From Pseudoalteromonas sp. A601 (GTDB lineage Bacteria > Pseudomonadota > Gammaproteobacteria > Enterobacterales > Alteromonadaceae), in assembly GCF_002165575.1 (NCBI RefSeq), contig NZ_MXQF01000027.1, positions 1 to 40,717 of the forward strand: DNA of 40,717 bases. The letters run 5' to 3'. Within the stretch, counting starts at the first letter, position 1. Each line of letters opens with the position of its first letter. The notes under the pieces are model-generated. The model saw only the letters and a program-made list of their open reading frames with translations. It was not told the DNA's origin and searched no databases. Shown piece after piece: positions 23,505-31,596 of the stretch. The translations under genes were made by a program, and so were the position numbers.

Positions 23505-24269
23505 TTATCGTCCCATCCAGCCGCCATCAACTAGCAGTACGCTGCCGTTCATGTAGTTTGAGGCGTCTGATGCTAAAAATACAGTCGGCCCTTTAAAGTC
23601 ATCGGGTGTACCCCAACGACCTTGCGGAATTCGCTCTAAAATAGATTTTGCGCGATCAGCATCATTTCTGAGTGCTTCGGTATTATCGGTGGCAATGTAA
23701 CCTGGTGCAATAGCATTAACGTTAACGCCTTTACTCGCCCACTCGTTAGCCAATGCTTTAGTTAATTGCCCAATCGCACCTTTACTTGCTGCGTAGCCAG
23801 GTACAGTAATACCACCTTGGAAAGTAAGCAATGACGCAGTAAAAATTATTTTACCTTGGCCACGCTCTACCATTTCTTTACCAAACTCACGGCTTAGAAT
23901 AAATTGTGAGTTTAAATTAATCTCAATGATTTTATCCCAATATTCATCGCTGTGTTCAACGGCTGGGTCACGTAATATTGAGCCGGCGTTGTTCACTAAA
24001 ATATCGATTTGCGTATGATTGCTTTTCACCTCATTGATAAAGCTATATAAGCTTTCTCGTGATGAAAAGTCACATTGATAAGCATAAAAATTCTGCCCAC
24101 GCTCCAACACTTGCGTTTCTACATCTGAGCCTGACTTTGCTAAGCTTGCTGATACACCTATGATATCGGCACCCGCTTCTGCTAATGCAAGTGCCATTGC
24201 TTTACCAATGCCTCGGCTACACCCGGTGACTAACGCTGTTTTACCTTTTAAGCTAAATTTATCTAACAT
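23505..24269 (-). CDS. KduD-like SDR, probable 2,5-diketo-3-deoxy-galactonate reductase
   Basis: 254 residues. The ATG at 24269 is chosen because MLDKFSLKGKTALVTG aligns with KduD and GGAA lies 6 bases before it; an in-frame ATG four codons upstream overlaps the previous stop. SDR motifs TGCSRGIG, NNAG and YAASK are present, and the end EALRNDADRAKSILERIPQGRWG strongly recalls KduD (2-dehydro-3-deoxy-D-gluconate 5-dehydrogenase). In anhydrogalactose catabolism the diketo acid is reduced to 2-keto-3-deoxy-D-gluconate, a KduD-type reaction run in reverse. Gene order supports this role. Translation is probably coupled to the upstream gene. Confidence 0.85.
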   Translation of the reverse strand: MLDKFSLKGKTALVTGCSRGIGKAMALALAEAGADIIGVSASLAKSGSDVETQVLERGQNFYAYQCDFSSRESLYSFINEVKSNHTQIDILVNNAGSILRDPAVEHSDEYWDKIIEINLNSQFILSREFGKEMVERGQGKIIFTASLLTFQGGITVPGYAASKGAIGQLTKALANEWASKGVNVNAIAPGYIATDNTEALRNDADRAKSILERIPQGRWGTPDDFKGPTVFLASDASNYMNGSVLLVDGGWMGR

Positions 24270-24280
24270 GATTTGTTCCA

Positions 24281-25303
24281 TTACTTAGTTTGGCAAGATA
24301 CAAGGGCTTTCATACCCGTTGGATTGTTATCCATACTGGCAAATGCAGTACTAATATCTGCAAGCTCACTGACAGAGGTAATAAATGGTTCTAAGTCAAT
24401 TTGGCCCGTAGCAACTAAATCAATCGCCATTTCAAAGTCAGCATCTTCGTATACACGAGCACCAACCAGCTCTAACTCACGCCAGAAAAATTGAAATAAA
24501 TCGACTGGCGGTTTTTGTGAGTGGATAGCAACCATACAGATGCGGCCACGCACAGCTGCAATTTGGGTCATGGCTTCAACTGCCGGTTGCACACCCGATA
24601 CTTCAAAAACAACATCAGCACCCTTTCCATCTGACCATTTTGATACATATTCTTGTAAGTCTTGCTCAAGTGGATTAATTGTTTCGATATCAAAACGTGA
24701 TGAGAACTTACGACGGTCATTATTTACCTCAGAGATAAGTACATCAGCACCCACACTTTTAGCCACCAGTGCGACAAGCTGACCTATTGGGCCGCCACCA
24801 ATAACAACCGCTTTTTCGCCGGCTTTTAAACGAGAACGTGAAATATCATGGCAAGCAACCGATAACGGTTCGATCAGTGCGCCTTGCTCAAGAGATACGT
24901 TATCAGGTAATTTATGAATAGTACGGGCTTTTACAGTCCATGAATTTTGAAACGCGCCTACTGAGTCAATACCCATAAACTTAAGGTTATGACATATGTG
25001 TTCATGACCTGCATTACAGGCTGGGCAATCACCACAATGATCCAAAGGTCGCACAACTACTCGCTCGCCTACTTTTAAATGTGTAACCTCACTGCCAAGC
25101 TCAGCGACAACACCTGAAATCTCATGACCTATGGTGTGTGGTGGGTTTACACGTTGATCCATTACACCATGGTAAATGTGCATGTCGGTACCACAAATAC
25201 CAACAAAACCAACATCTAAACGAACTTCATCTGCTTGTGGCTTTATCGCTTGACCTGCAACGATACGAAACGATTTATTACCAATATATTCTGCTGCTTG
25301 CAT
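24281..25303 (-). CDS. Zinc-dependent MDR alcohol dehydrogenase, probable 2-keto-3-deoxy-L-galactonate 5-dehydrogenase
   Basis: 340 residues of the medium-chain dehydrogenase family. Catalytic zinc ligands are Cys37 (GICGTD) and His60/Glu61 (GHE). Structural zinc Cys90, 93, 96 and 104 (CGDCPACNAGHEHIC) are all present, and the NAD fold begins VVIGGGPIG near 168. It lies between the cycloisomerase (9 bases away) and the KduD-like gene. In the known pathway 2-keto-3-deoxy-L-galactonate is oxidised at C5 and then reduced to the D-gluconate epimer, so this enzyme fits the oxidation. Another sugar alcohol dehydrogenation is possible. Confidence 0.83.
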   Translation of the reverse strand: MQAAEYIGNKSFRIVAGQAIKPQADEVRLDVGFVGICGTDMHIYHGVMDQRVNPPHTIGHEISGVVAELGSEVTHLKVGERVVVRPLDHCGDCPACNAGHEHICHNLKFMGIDSVGAFQNSWTVKARTIHKLPDNVSLEQGALIEPLSVACHDISRSRLKAGEKAVVIGGGPIGQLVALVAKSVGADVLISEVNNDRRKFSSRFDIETINPLEQDLQEYVSKWSDGKGADVVFEVSGVQPAVEAMTQIAAVRGRICMVAIHSQKPPVDLFQFFWRELELVGARVYEDADFEMAIDLVATGQIDLEPFITSVSELADISTAFASMDNNPTGMKALVSCQTK

Positions 25304-25312
25304 AGTGATACC

Positions 25313-26425
25313 TTATGATTGTTTTACTAAATGTGGTTTAACTAATTGCGCGTCAAACTCTACGCCAGTACCGATAATATCTGGGGCGCAGGCTTTACCA
25401 TTATCATCAAGTTGTAACGGCCGCGTTGTGTATTCATCAATCGGGAACGAGTGAACTTCTAAAAATCCCGCATGAGGTTGTGAAGCCAAAAGCGATACAT
25501 GTAATTCATGCATACCATGGCTACAAATAGGTAAGTTGTGGGTATAAGCTTGGCTTGCTACGTGCAGCCAGCCCGTGATACCGCCAATGTTAGAGGCATC
25601 AGGTTGTAAAAAGCCTAATTTGGCTTGATCAATTGCATAGCCAAATTCATGCAAAGTGTGCAGGTTTTCGCCCATCGCTAAAGGAATTGATGTCGCCTGT
25701 GCTATACGTGCAAAACCTTTGTAGTCATCAGGAATGGTTGGTTCTTCAAACCAAGTAATATCAAATTTTTCAATAGCTTTGGCAAAACGAATTGCATGCT
25801 CTACGTTCATTGAGTAATTAGCATCGACCATTAATGTTCTGTCATCACCAATCAACTGCCTGACAGCTTCAACGCGAGCAACGTCTTCTTTATAGTCTTC
25901 TTTACCAACTTTGATTTTAACGGCGTTAAAGCCACGCTCTAGATAGCCTTGAATATTCGCCAGCAGCTTTTTCTGATCAAAATTAAGGTCAATTCCACCA
26001 GCGTAGCACGCTGTTTTATCGCTATGACCACCAGCGACTTGCCACAGTGGTGCTGATAACCGCTTACATTTGATATCCCACAGCGCAATATCAACTGCAG
26101 AAATAGCAAAGCTTAATAAACCACCGCGACCAACATAATGCAGATCCCACTGTAATTTATCCCAAATTGACATGATGGCTGATGAGTCAGCGCCAATTAA
26201 GCCTGGTTTAATTTCATCATTTAATAATGAATAAATAGCACGGCCACCTTTGCCACCTGTGTAGGTATAACCCATGCCTTCATAGCCGTCGTTTGTCATG
26301 ATGCGCACAGCAATCACTTCAAAATGGGTATGATCTCCATGTTTAGCATCACTTAACACCTCAGCCAGAGGAATTTGATAATACTCCACCTTTACGCTTT
26401 TTATTTTTAGTAATGAATTTCTCAT
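25313..26425 (-). CDS. 3,6-anhydro-L-galactonate cycloisomerase (enolase superfamily)
   Basis: 370 residues of the mandelate-racemase/muconate-lactonising branch. The N-terminal lid has LSDAKHGDHTHFE and GYTYTGGKGG, which I recall as nearly identical in the characterised cycloisomerase of Vibrio sp. EJY3. Metal ligands are Asp201 (VDANY), Glu227 (WFEEP) and Glu253 (MGENLHT). Acid/base residues are Lys170 and Lys172 (VKIKVG) and His303 (CSHGMHELHV). The enzyme opens the 3,6-anhydro ring of anhydrogalactonate to give 2-keto-3-deoxy-L-galactonate. It is the first gene of the four-gene operon and has an operator-like palindrome 33 bases before the ATG. Confidence 0.93.
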   Translation of the reverse strand: MRNSLLKIKSVKVEYYQIPLAEVLSDAKHGDHTHFEVIAVRIMTNDGYEGMGYTYTGGKGGRAIYSLLNDEIKPGLIGADSSAIMSIWDKLQWDLHYVGRGGLLSFAISAVDIALWDIKCKRLSAPLWQVAGGHSDKTACYAGGIDLNFDQKKLLANIQGYLERGFNAVKIKVGKEDYKEDVARVEAVRQLIGDDRTLMVDANYSMNVEHAIRFAKAIEKFDITWFEEPTIPDDYKGFARIAQATSIPLAMGENLHTLHEFGYAIDQAKLGFLQPDASNIGGITGWLHVASQAYTHNLPICSHGMHELHVSLLASQPHAGFLEVHSFPIDEYTTRPLQLDDNGKACAPDIIGTGVEFDAQLVKPHLVKQS

Positions 26426-26458
26426 CTAGCCACCAAATTAGTTTACATGATACTGTCT

Positions 26459-26470
26459 ATTGTTAACAAT
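26459..26470. promoter_or_regulatory. Agar-locus palindrome copy 5 (ATTGTTAACAAT)
   Basis: Perfect copy upstream of the cycloisomerase operon. The flank CTACAACAA matches that of copy 2 (TTACAACAA), so 18 of 20 bases agree between the two sites. Confidence 0.7.
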
Positions 26471-26557
26471 CTACAACAATGCCAATTTATTGTAAAGGAT
26501 ATATAGTTAATAAAATGAAAATAACTTAACGCGGAAATTTGCTTTAGAATGAAGCGC

Positions 26558-26588
26558 GAGCAAGTTAATCAACTGACTTGACTTGCTC
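26558..26588 (-). terminator. Hairpin after the SMP-30-like gene
   Basis: GAGCAAGT (26558-26565) pairs with ACTTGCTC (26581-26588) with a 15-base loop and no T-run. Termination is uncertain. Confidence 0.3.
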
Positions 26589-26617
26589 TATGAGTTGTAA
26601 TGGTGAGCCTTAGTAGC

Positions 26618-27598
26618 TTAATTCTTTAATGAGAGCGCCAACAAGTGTTGATGTGCAGTGATATACACCCGATTTTGCTGAGCATTAAAGGCTAAATTGG
26701 CACTGATGTGAGGAAGCCTTACCCGTGCCAATAACGTCCCTTGTTCATCAAATAGCCAAAGTCCGTTAGGCCCGGTTGCAAAAATAATCCCGCTATCCGC
26801 GTGTATTTTTAAGCCATCTGGCAAGCCATGACTATCCGATGTAACAGCAGGCAATTGATACAGTAACTTTTTATTTATTACCGTCCCGTCTTTATGCAAT
26901 TTGTATTGATACCATGCAGGCTTTTGCGGATTGGATGCCGCTACATACAAGGTGCTTTCATCCTTTGATAACGCAATTCCATTTGGGTAAATTAATTGCT
27001 TATCAAGCACCCTGAGTTGGCCTTTTGCATTCAATGAATATACCCCTTGGAAGCTTAGCTCTTTAGCGGGATCATCAAGTTGCTTAGCAAGCCCATAAGG
27101 GGGATCACTAAAAAATAGAGTACCTTGCTGATCATAAATACCATCGTTAGGGCTATTGAGCTGTTGCCCTTGATAACGACTCACTAATTCGCGGTAGTTT
27201 GTTTTAGGATCATTAACCGAGGATGCCATAGTGACAATTTTTCGTGAGCGAGATTGCAATAACACCAACTCATTTTGGTTGTTCATAACTAGGCCATTTG
27301 AGTAACCACTATCTGCTAAATAAAGGTGCACACCTTGGTCAGGCTGATAGCGATAGACTTGGTGGGTGGGAATATCTGAAAACAACAAATACCCTTCGTC
27401 TTCAACCCATACTGGCCCTTCAAGCCACTCAAAGCCGGTAGCCAGTGTTTCGATTGGTGCATCTAAATTTAAAACCTGCAACGCCCTGTTATCGTAGACT
27501 TCATACGGGCCTTGTTTTATCATTGGCTCTGCATCTACAGCGGTGCTAATAAGCACAGCTGTAAGCACTACCCAAGCCTGAATATAACTAGTTAACAT
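26618..27598 (-). CDS. Exported SMP-30/gluconolactonase-like beta-propeller protein
   Basis: 326 residues from the ATG at 27598, which follows an AGG and gives a good signal peptide (hydrophobic core WVVLTAVLISTAVDA). A longer frame starts 17 codons earlier but would put charged residues before it. SMP-30 features: the metal-site Glu in FEWLEGPVWVEDEGYLLFSDIP, LNSPNDG with a metal-ligand Asn, and SHGLPDGLKI with a metal-ligand Asp. It would hydrolyse a sugar lactone in the periplasm. Its start overlaps the end of the GH50 gene by 11 bases, so the two are translationally coupled. Which lactone would arise outside the cytoplasm is unclear. Confidence 0.87.
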   Translation of the reverse strand: MLTSYIQAWVVLTAVLISTAVDAEPMIKQGPYEVYDNRALQVLNLDAPIETLATGFEWLEGPVWVEDEGYLLFSDIPTHQVYRYQPDQGVHLYLADSGYSNGLVMNNQNELVLLQSRSRKIVTMASSVNDPKTNYRELVSRYQGQQLNSPNDGIYDQQGTLFFSDPPYGLAKQLDDPAKELSFQGVYSLNAKGQLRVLDKQLIYPNGIALSKDESTLYVAASNPQKPAWYQYKLHKDGTVINKKLLYQLPAVTSDSHGLPDGLKIHADSGIIFATGPNGLWLFDEQGTLLARVRLPHISANLAFNAQQNRVYITAHQHLLALSLKN

Positions 27599-29909
27599 TA
27601 TTTGTATACCTGCGTTGATAAAGTTGCTGATTAACTTCCTTAGCAGCATTTACAAGGGGCATGTAAGGAATATCTGCCACATTAACAAAGCCAACGTTAT
27701 AATTTTCGCCATCATAGGCACGCCCTGTTAATGGCGAATCTATGTATTGAAACCAATGCGCTCCAACAAAATATGGGTTATCGATAACACTCTTCATGTA
27801 TTGTTGATATTTAACGCCACGTTCATGTTGTGACTGAGTATGAATAAGGCCTGGGTTTAATAGCCCAGAATCTAACGCACCATTGTGAAATTCACCAATA
27901 ATACTGGGCTTATCAAGTGCGGCTAAAAAATCCCAAAAATCATCATTTAAGCCTTCACGGTAATAATTATAACTCATTACATCTGCGTGCTCGCTCGCAG
28001 CTTGTCGGATCTCAGGTGTCATGCCCCAATCAGCAAATCGCGCACCCATGTATAGATGATTAGGCAAGTGCTTAGCTGTCGCTTGCTCAACAACGGCAAA
28101 ATATTGTTTTGCGTAGTGGTATAACATCACTGAAAAATCGGCTTGTACCGCTTCGTTGATATCATGGATAACCACCCCTGAAGCAAATTCCTGCCAAGAT
28201 GAAATATTAGTTTGCCAGTTCATATTTAATGCTGATATGTCTTGATACTTTTCTTTCATCAGTGACACAAATTCAGCTTTTGTCGGGCTTTGCTTTGCAT
28301 TAACAGTTAATGTGTTGATCACTAAACCATATTGCGAATTAACTGAGCCCATCATGCCCCAGCTCTTTTCGTTATCTATAAATACGCCAACACACCATGG
28401 GTTATTTTTAACTTGCGCGGCGAGTGTTGCTAACGTCGCATCAGCGCGTTTAATAAATTCAGGATCAAAGGGATCAGGCAGTGGGCTCCAGTAATCGTTA
28501 CCACTGCTAACGGTTTTATAATTGCCAATGATCCAAGCATTCGCAAAATAGGGCATGCGATCTTTTTGGTAAAAATCTTCATCAATCCAGTTACCGAACG
28601 AGGTAAAACCCCATGTGAGCATACGATCAATGGTGGACTCTCGCCATTTTTGCATTAATACCTGTTCGTTTTGACTTTCATATTTGCGTTGTAAATTAGC
28701 TCTATAAAAACTGAATGTCTCGCCTTTTTTTAACGCACCACTGTGAAGCTCACGGCGATATCCATAATTATCTGCGAGTGGGTCATCAACAGCGGGTAGC
28801 CAATTAAACATATTTGATCTTAATTCTGAGCTAACATAACGTGATGGCCATGCCGATTTAGGCGCAGGGTTTAAACCAATCGAATCTTCAGGTGTTAAAT
28901 CACCGGGTTCTCTTTGTACTATGTATTTTTGATCAAAGTCGAAACCTGTAATAGTAGTGGTATTGGCTAAGCGTACATTGGCAATACCGGTTGAAAAAAA
29001 TAAATAGCCTTGAGGGTCAACTAGGCTCCATTTCCCATTGTACTTTTCGGTCCTAAAGTAGCCTGTAGCCTGCAGTTTTGGCCCCTGCTGCCATCCACCG
29101 AACTTAGAGCGACCAGCTAAAGGGACTTTGCTAAGGTTAGCTTGCTCTTGTTTTGAAACCGCAATTAACTGCTCAATTGAAGACACTTTATTGGCAAAAT
29201 CACGCTTGGCGTTTTGGCCAAACTTATCCACTAAGCCTACTAGGTACTCGGTATCAAAATTTGTTGGCTTTATTAGTCTTACATTATCAATGAATAATTG
29301 TTTGTCTTCTAGTAAGCCCTTAGTGCCAAAGCTCACTTTTATGACCTGGCTGACATCAATATTTTTTGCACCACCTCGATACAATACCGGTGTGTAGCTG
29401 CTTTGCCAACTTGGAGGGTTAGAGCGTATACCCGACTCTATATTTAAATCAACGCCTTTTAATTCAATATAATAAGTATTAGTTGATTCGCTGGGCACCA
29501 CTACACTGCGGCTTTGCGCTTTGCCAGTTTTATCGATTGTTTTTATATATAACTGGGTAGACACTTTATCAGGGTTTTCAATATCTAAAGCAAAAGCGAA
29601 ATTACCTAAAGCTTGCCAATTCCAAGTTTGGTTATTTACAAATTCAATATCACTTTCGTGATGCGTTTTTGCAGCAAATGTAACCTTTAATTTATGGTTG
29701 CCTTGGCGTTCAATAAGGCTTGTAGTGGCATTGTGACTTTTTAAAAATGGCTGATAGTCAGCTTTTTCAAAATCCCACAGCATGTGTTCTTTTTGTATAG
29801 TATTACTAAGCTTTGTGCTTTCTTTGGGTTGATTATTAGTACAGCCGACAAGCCCAGTGCCTAAAAATAGAGCTATTGGGATATAAATGGTTTTATGTGT
29901 GTGTTTCAT
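27588..29909 (-). CDS. GH50 beta-agarase lipoprotein (copy 2)
   Basis: 773 residues. A lipoprotein signal ends in LVGC (Cys23). An N-terminal CBM-like sandwich (about 45-215) is followed by the GH50 barrel: SKFGGWQQGPKLQATGYFRTEK and WSLVDPQGYLFFSTG. The catalytic pair is Glu514 (DNEKSWG) and Glu673 (IGEFHNG). It resembles copy 1 along its entire length, so the two arose by duplication, yet the loop residues differ (HNGALDSGLL against HIGTATDSGLF), which may alter exo/endo mode or chain length. Expected product is neoagarobiose or neoagarotetraose. The exported SMP-30-like gene overlaps its end. Confidence 0.93.
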   Translation of the reverse strand: MKHTHKTIYIPIALFLGTGLVGCTNNQPKESTKLSNTIQKEHMLWDFEKADYQPFLKSHNATTSLIERQGNHKLKVTFAAKTHHESDIEFVNNQTWNWQALGNFAFALDIENPDKVSTQLYIKTIDKTGKAQSRSVVVPSESTNTYYIELKGVDLNIESGIRSNPPSWQSSYTPVLYRGGAKNIDVSQVIKVSFGTKGLLEDKQLFIDNVRLIKPTNFDTEYLVGLVDKFGQNAKRDFANKVSSIEQLIAVSKQEQANLSKVPLAGRSKFGGWQQGPKLQATGYFRTEKYNGKWSLVDPQGYLFFSTGIANVRLANTTTITGFDFDQKYIVQREPGDLTPEDSIGLNPAPKSAWPSRYVSSELRSNMFNWLPAVDDPLADNYGYRRELHSGALKKGETFSFYRANLQRKYESQNEQVLMQKWRESTIDRMLTWGFTSFGNWIDEDFYQKDRMPYFANAWIIGNYKTVSSGNDYWSPLPDPFDPEFIKRADATLATLAAQVKNNPWCVGVFIDNEKSWGMMGSVNSQYGLVINTLTVNAKQSPTKAEFVSLMKEKYQDISALNMNWQTNISSWQEFASGVVIHDINEAVQADFSVMLYHYAKQYFAVVEQATAKHLPNHLYMGARFADWGMTPEIRQAASEHADVMSYNYYREGLNDDFWDFLAALDKPSIIGEFHNGALDSGLLNPGLIHTQSQHERGVKYQQYMKSVIDNPYFVGAHWFQYIDSPLTGRAYDGENYNVGFVNVADIPYMPLVNAAKEVNQQLYQRRYTNNVN

Positions 29910-29936
29910 AGCAAGCCTATTCTTTTATTATTAAAG

Positions 29937-29960
29937 AACCGCTTTTGTACAAAAACGGTT
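29937..29960 (-). terminator. Palindromic hairpin in the GH50 copy 2 leader
   Basis: AACCG (29937-29941) and CGGTT (29956-29960) flank TTTTGTACAAAA, giving a nearly continuous stem. A CTTTAAT follows in the minus sense. It may end GH16 transcripts or fold in the GH50 5' leader; it lies between the operator at 30007 and the GH50 start. Confidence 0.5.
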
Positions 29961-30006
29961 AGGTACTATGTTGAATAATTACACAACACAAAATAAATAA
30001 CAATTA

Positions 30007-30018
30007 ATTGTCAACAAT
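30007..30018. promoter_or_regulatory. Agar-locus palindrome copy 6 (ATTGTCAACAAT)
   Basis: Lies in the 139-base gap between the GH16 stop and the GH50 copy 2 start, about 97 bases upstream of the GH50 ATG. One base differs from the perfect palindrome. Confidence 0.65.
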
Positions 30019-30048
30019 ACGCTCAATATAAAAACTTTGCTAATCGTT

Positions 30049-31386
30049 TTATTCAATAAATTGAAAACGTTGATTGTCGCCGTTATAACACTGCCACTGC
30101 ACAATATCAGCACCATTTGCTTGCAGTTTACCTGCGATATCAACACATTTATTACTTAAACTTGATTTGAGCTCGAAGTAGCCATCACCCGTGCTATTGA
30201 GAGTAAAGCGTTGACTGGCTTTTGCATTGTCACAAACCCACTGCTGCAACTTAGCGCCATTACTTGAACTGGCGTTTTCAATCTGCATGCACAAGCCAGT
30301 TAACTGCGAGCTAATTGCATATTCATTATTACTTAACTCAACAAGGTTAAATTGTTGGTTCTCATTATCAGAGCCACAACCCCACTGCTGATAATAAGAG
30401 CCATTACTCATTACGCCACCTGTTATATCAATACACTTTTGACTATGCTTAGCTTTGAGCTGTCCGCCATTACTAACGTTGTTTGTGTTCGGCGCATTAA
30501 CAGGTTTATAAACTCTCACCCAATCGACAAACATTTTATTTTTACTACCGTCAGCCAAATCGGCATCTGTAGCAATGTTTCCAGCCTCTGAGCGCCAATC
30601 ATGATCTTCAGTATCAATAATAATATAAGCAGATTGATCCATATTATGTGTGTTCTTATTTAACGTAGCCCCAGTGTAGTCTTTGTCTTTCATGACCACT
30701 TGTGCCCACGAACCATCAGGCGTTTGCTGGCCATCTATGTAAAATGTGACGTCTGTTGGGCTTTTCCAATACACGCCAAAACGATGAAAACCTTCACGCC
30801 AATACGTTCCCCAGCTAGGAGTATTATGCGTTTGGTCGTTGTAATCACTAATTATTTGGTTAGATTGTTGATCACGAATAAATACATGAAAGTTAGTCGA
30901 CATATTTTTCGCAAACCAATCATCACGCGCACCACCGTATACTTCGAGTACATCAATCTCTCGCTGGTCATTATCGCTAAGCAGCCAAAAATTTGAAGAT
31001 AATTCCAGATTACTGACTTTGATATTTGCCTCTAAAAATATCGGAAAACTAACTTTTGTTTTAGAAGTAATCACCCCTGCATTAACTTTATCTGTGCCGG
31101 CACGACGCGAAGCACTAATAATAAGGTTACCATCTGAAACCCAAGACTCGTCCTGCTGCCAATAGGTCAGGCCGGGACCAGTCCAACTATTAAAGTAAGT
31201 ATCATTCCATTTACTGGTAAATGTCGCTGGTTTCCCGGTGTAATTAAATGAATCTGAGTAGTCTTCTTGTAGTTGCCATACTTTTCCATCATCAGGTGAA
31301 ACTGGTAAAGGGATTGAGTCCCAATCATTTGCAAACAAGTTGGTAGTAGTGAGTAAACACCCGATAAACAATGTTATTTTGTTCAT
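30049..31386 (-). CDS. Secreted GH16 beta-agarase with C-terminal CBM13 (ricin-type) domain
   Basis: 445 residues. Signal peptide ends near LFANDWD (about residue 19). The GH16 jellyroll covers about 20-295: WNDTYFNSWTGPGLTYWQQ, GVITSKTKVSFPIFLEANIKVS, and the catalytic motif EIDVLE with nucleophile Glu143, Asp145 and acid/base Glu148. These surroundings resemble endo-beta-agarases (Zobellia AgaA/AgaB type); porphyranase is the alternative. Residues about 305-445 form a beta-trefoil with three QW-type repeats (YYQQWGC, LQQWVC, IVQWQC), a CBM13 that should bind galactan. Endo-cleavage outside the cell would feed the two GH50 enzymes. AGAGG lies 5 bases before the ATG. Confidence 0.92.
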   Translation of the reverse strand: MNKITLFIGCLLTTTNLFANDWDSIPLPVSPDDGKVWQLQEDYSDSFNYTGKPATFTSKWNDTYFNSWTGPGLTYWQQDESWVSDGNLIISASRRAGTDKVNAGVITSKTKVSFPIFLEANIKVSNLELSSNFWLLSDNDQREIDVLEVYGGARDDWFAKNMSTNFHVFIRDQQSNQIISDYNDQTHNTPSWGTYWREGFHRFGVYWKSPTDVTFYIDGQQTPDGSWAQVVMKDKDYTGATLNKNTHNMDQSAYIIIDTEDHDWRSEAGNIATDADLADGSKNKMFVDWVRVYKPVNAPNTNNVSNGGQLKAKHSQKCIDITGGVMSNGSYYQQWGCGSDNENQQFNLVELSNNEYAISSQLTGLCMQIENASSSNGAKLQQWVCDNAKASQRFTLNSTGDGYFELKSSLSNKCVDIAGKLQANGADIVQWQCYNGDNQRFQFIE

Positions 31387-31471
31387 TTTTGCCTCTTTAA
31401 ATTGATGTTGTCATTTTAGCCACAAAATGTGACCAACAAAGACTAGTACAAATAAGGAACAAAATAAATAA

Positions 31472-31483
31472 ATTGTCAACAAA
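31472..31483. promoter_or_regulatory. Agar-locus palindrome copy 7 (ATTGTCAACAAA)
   Basis: Lies in the 210-base divergent gap, about 85 bases from the GH16 ATG and 113 from the lipoprotein ATG. It could serve both. Two bases differ from the perfect palindrome, and a half site TTAACAAT lies a few bases further right. Confidence 0.55.
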
Positions 31484-31596
31484 ATACTTTTAACAATAAG
31501 TCAAATGCGCTATGGTCAGTTTTGCATCAAGTTGTGTATAACTCATTGGTTATGCGCGTCTCAATCAAAAGATAATACAACAATGGAAGGGCTTTC

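Noticed and set aside
30049..31386. GH16 enzyme as kappa-carrageenase
   Set aside because: The residues around the catalytic motif and the WTGPGLTYW region resemble agarases, and no carrageenan sulfatase or GH127/GH129-type gene is present.
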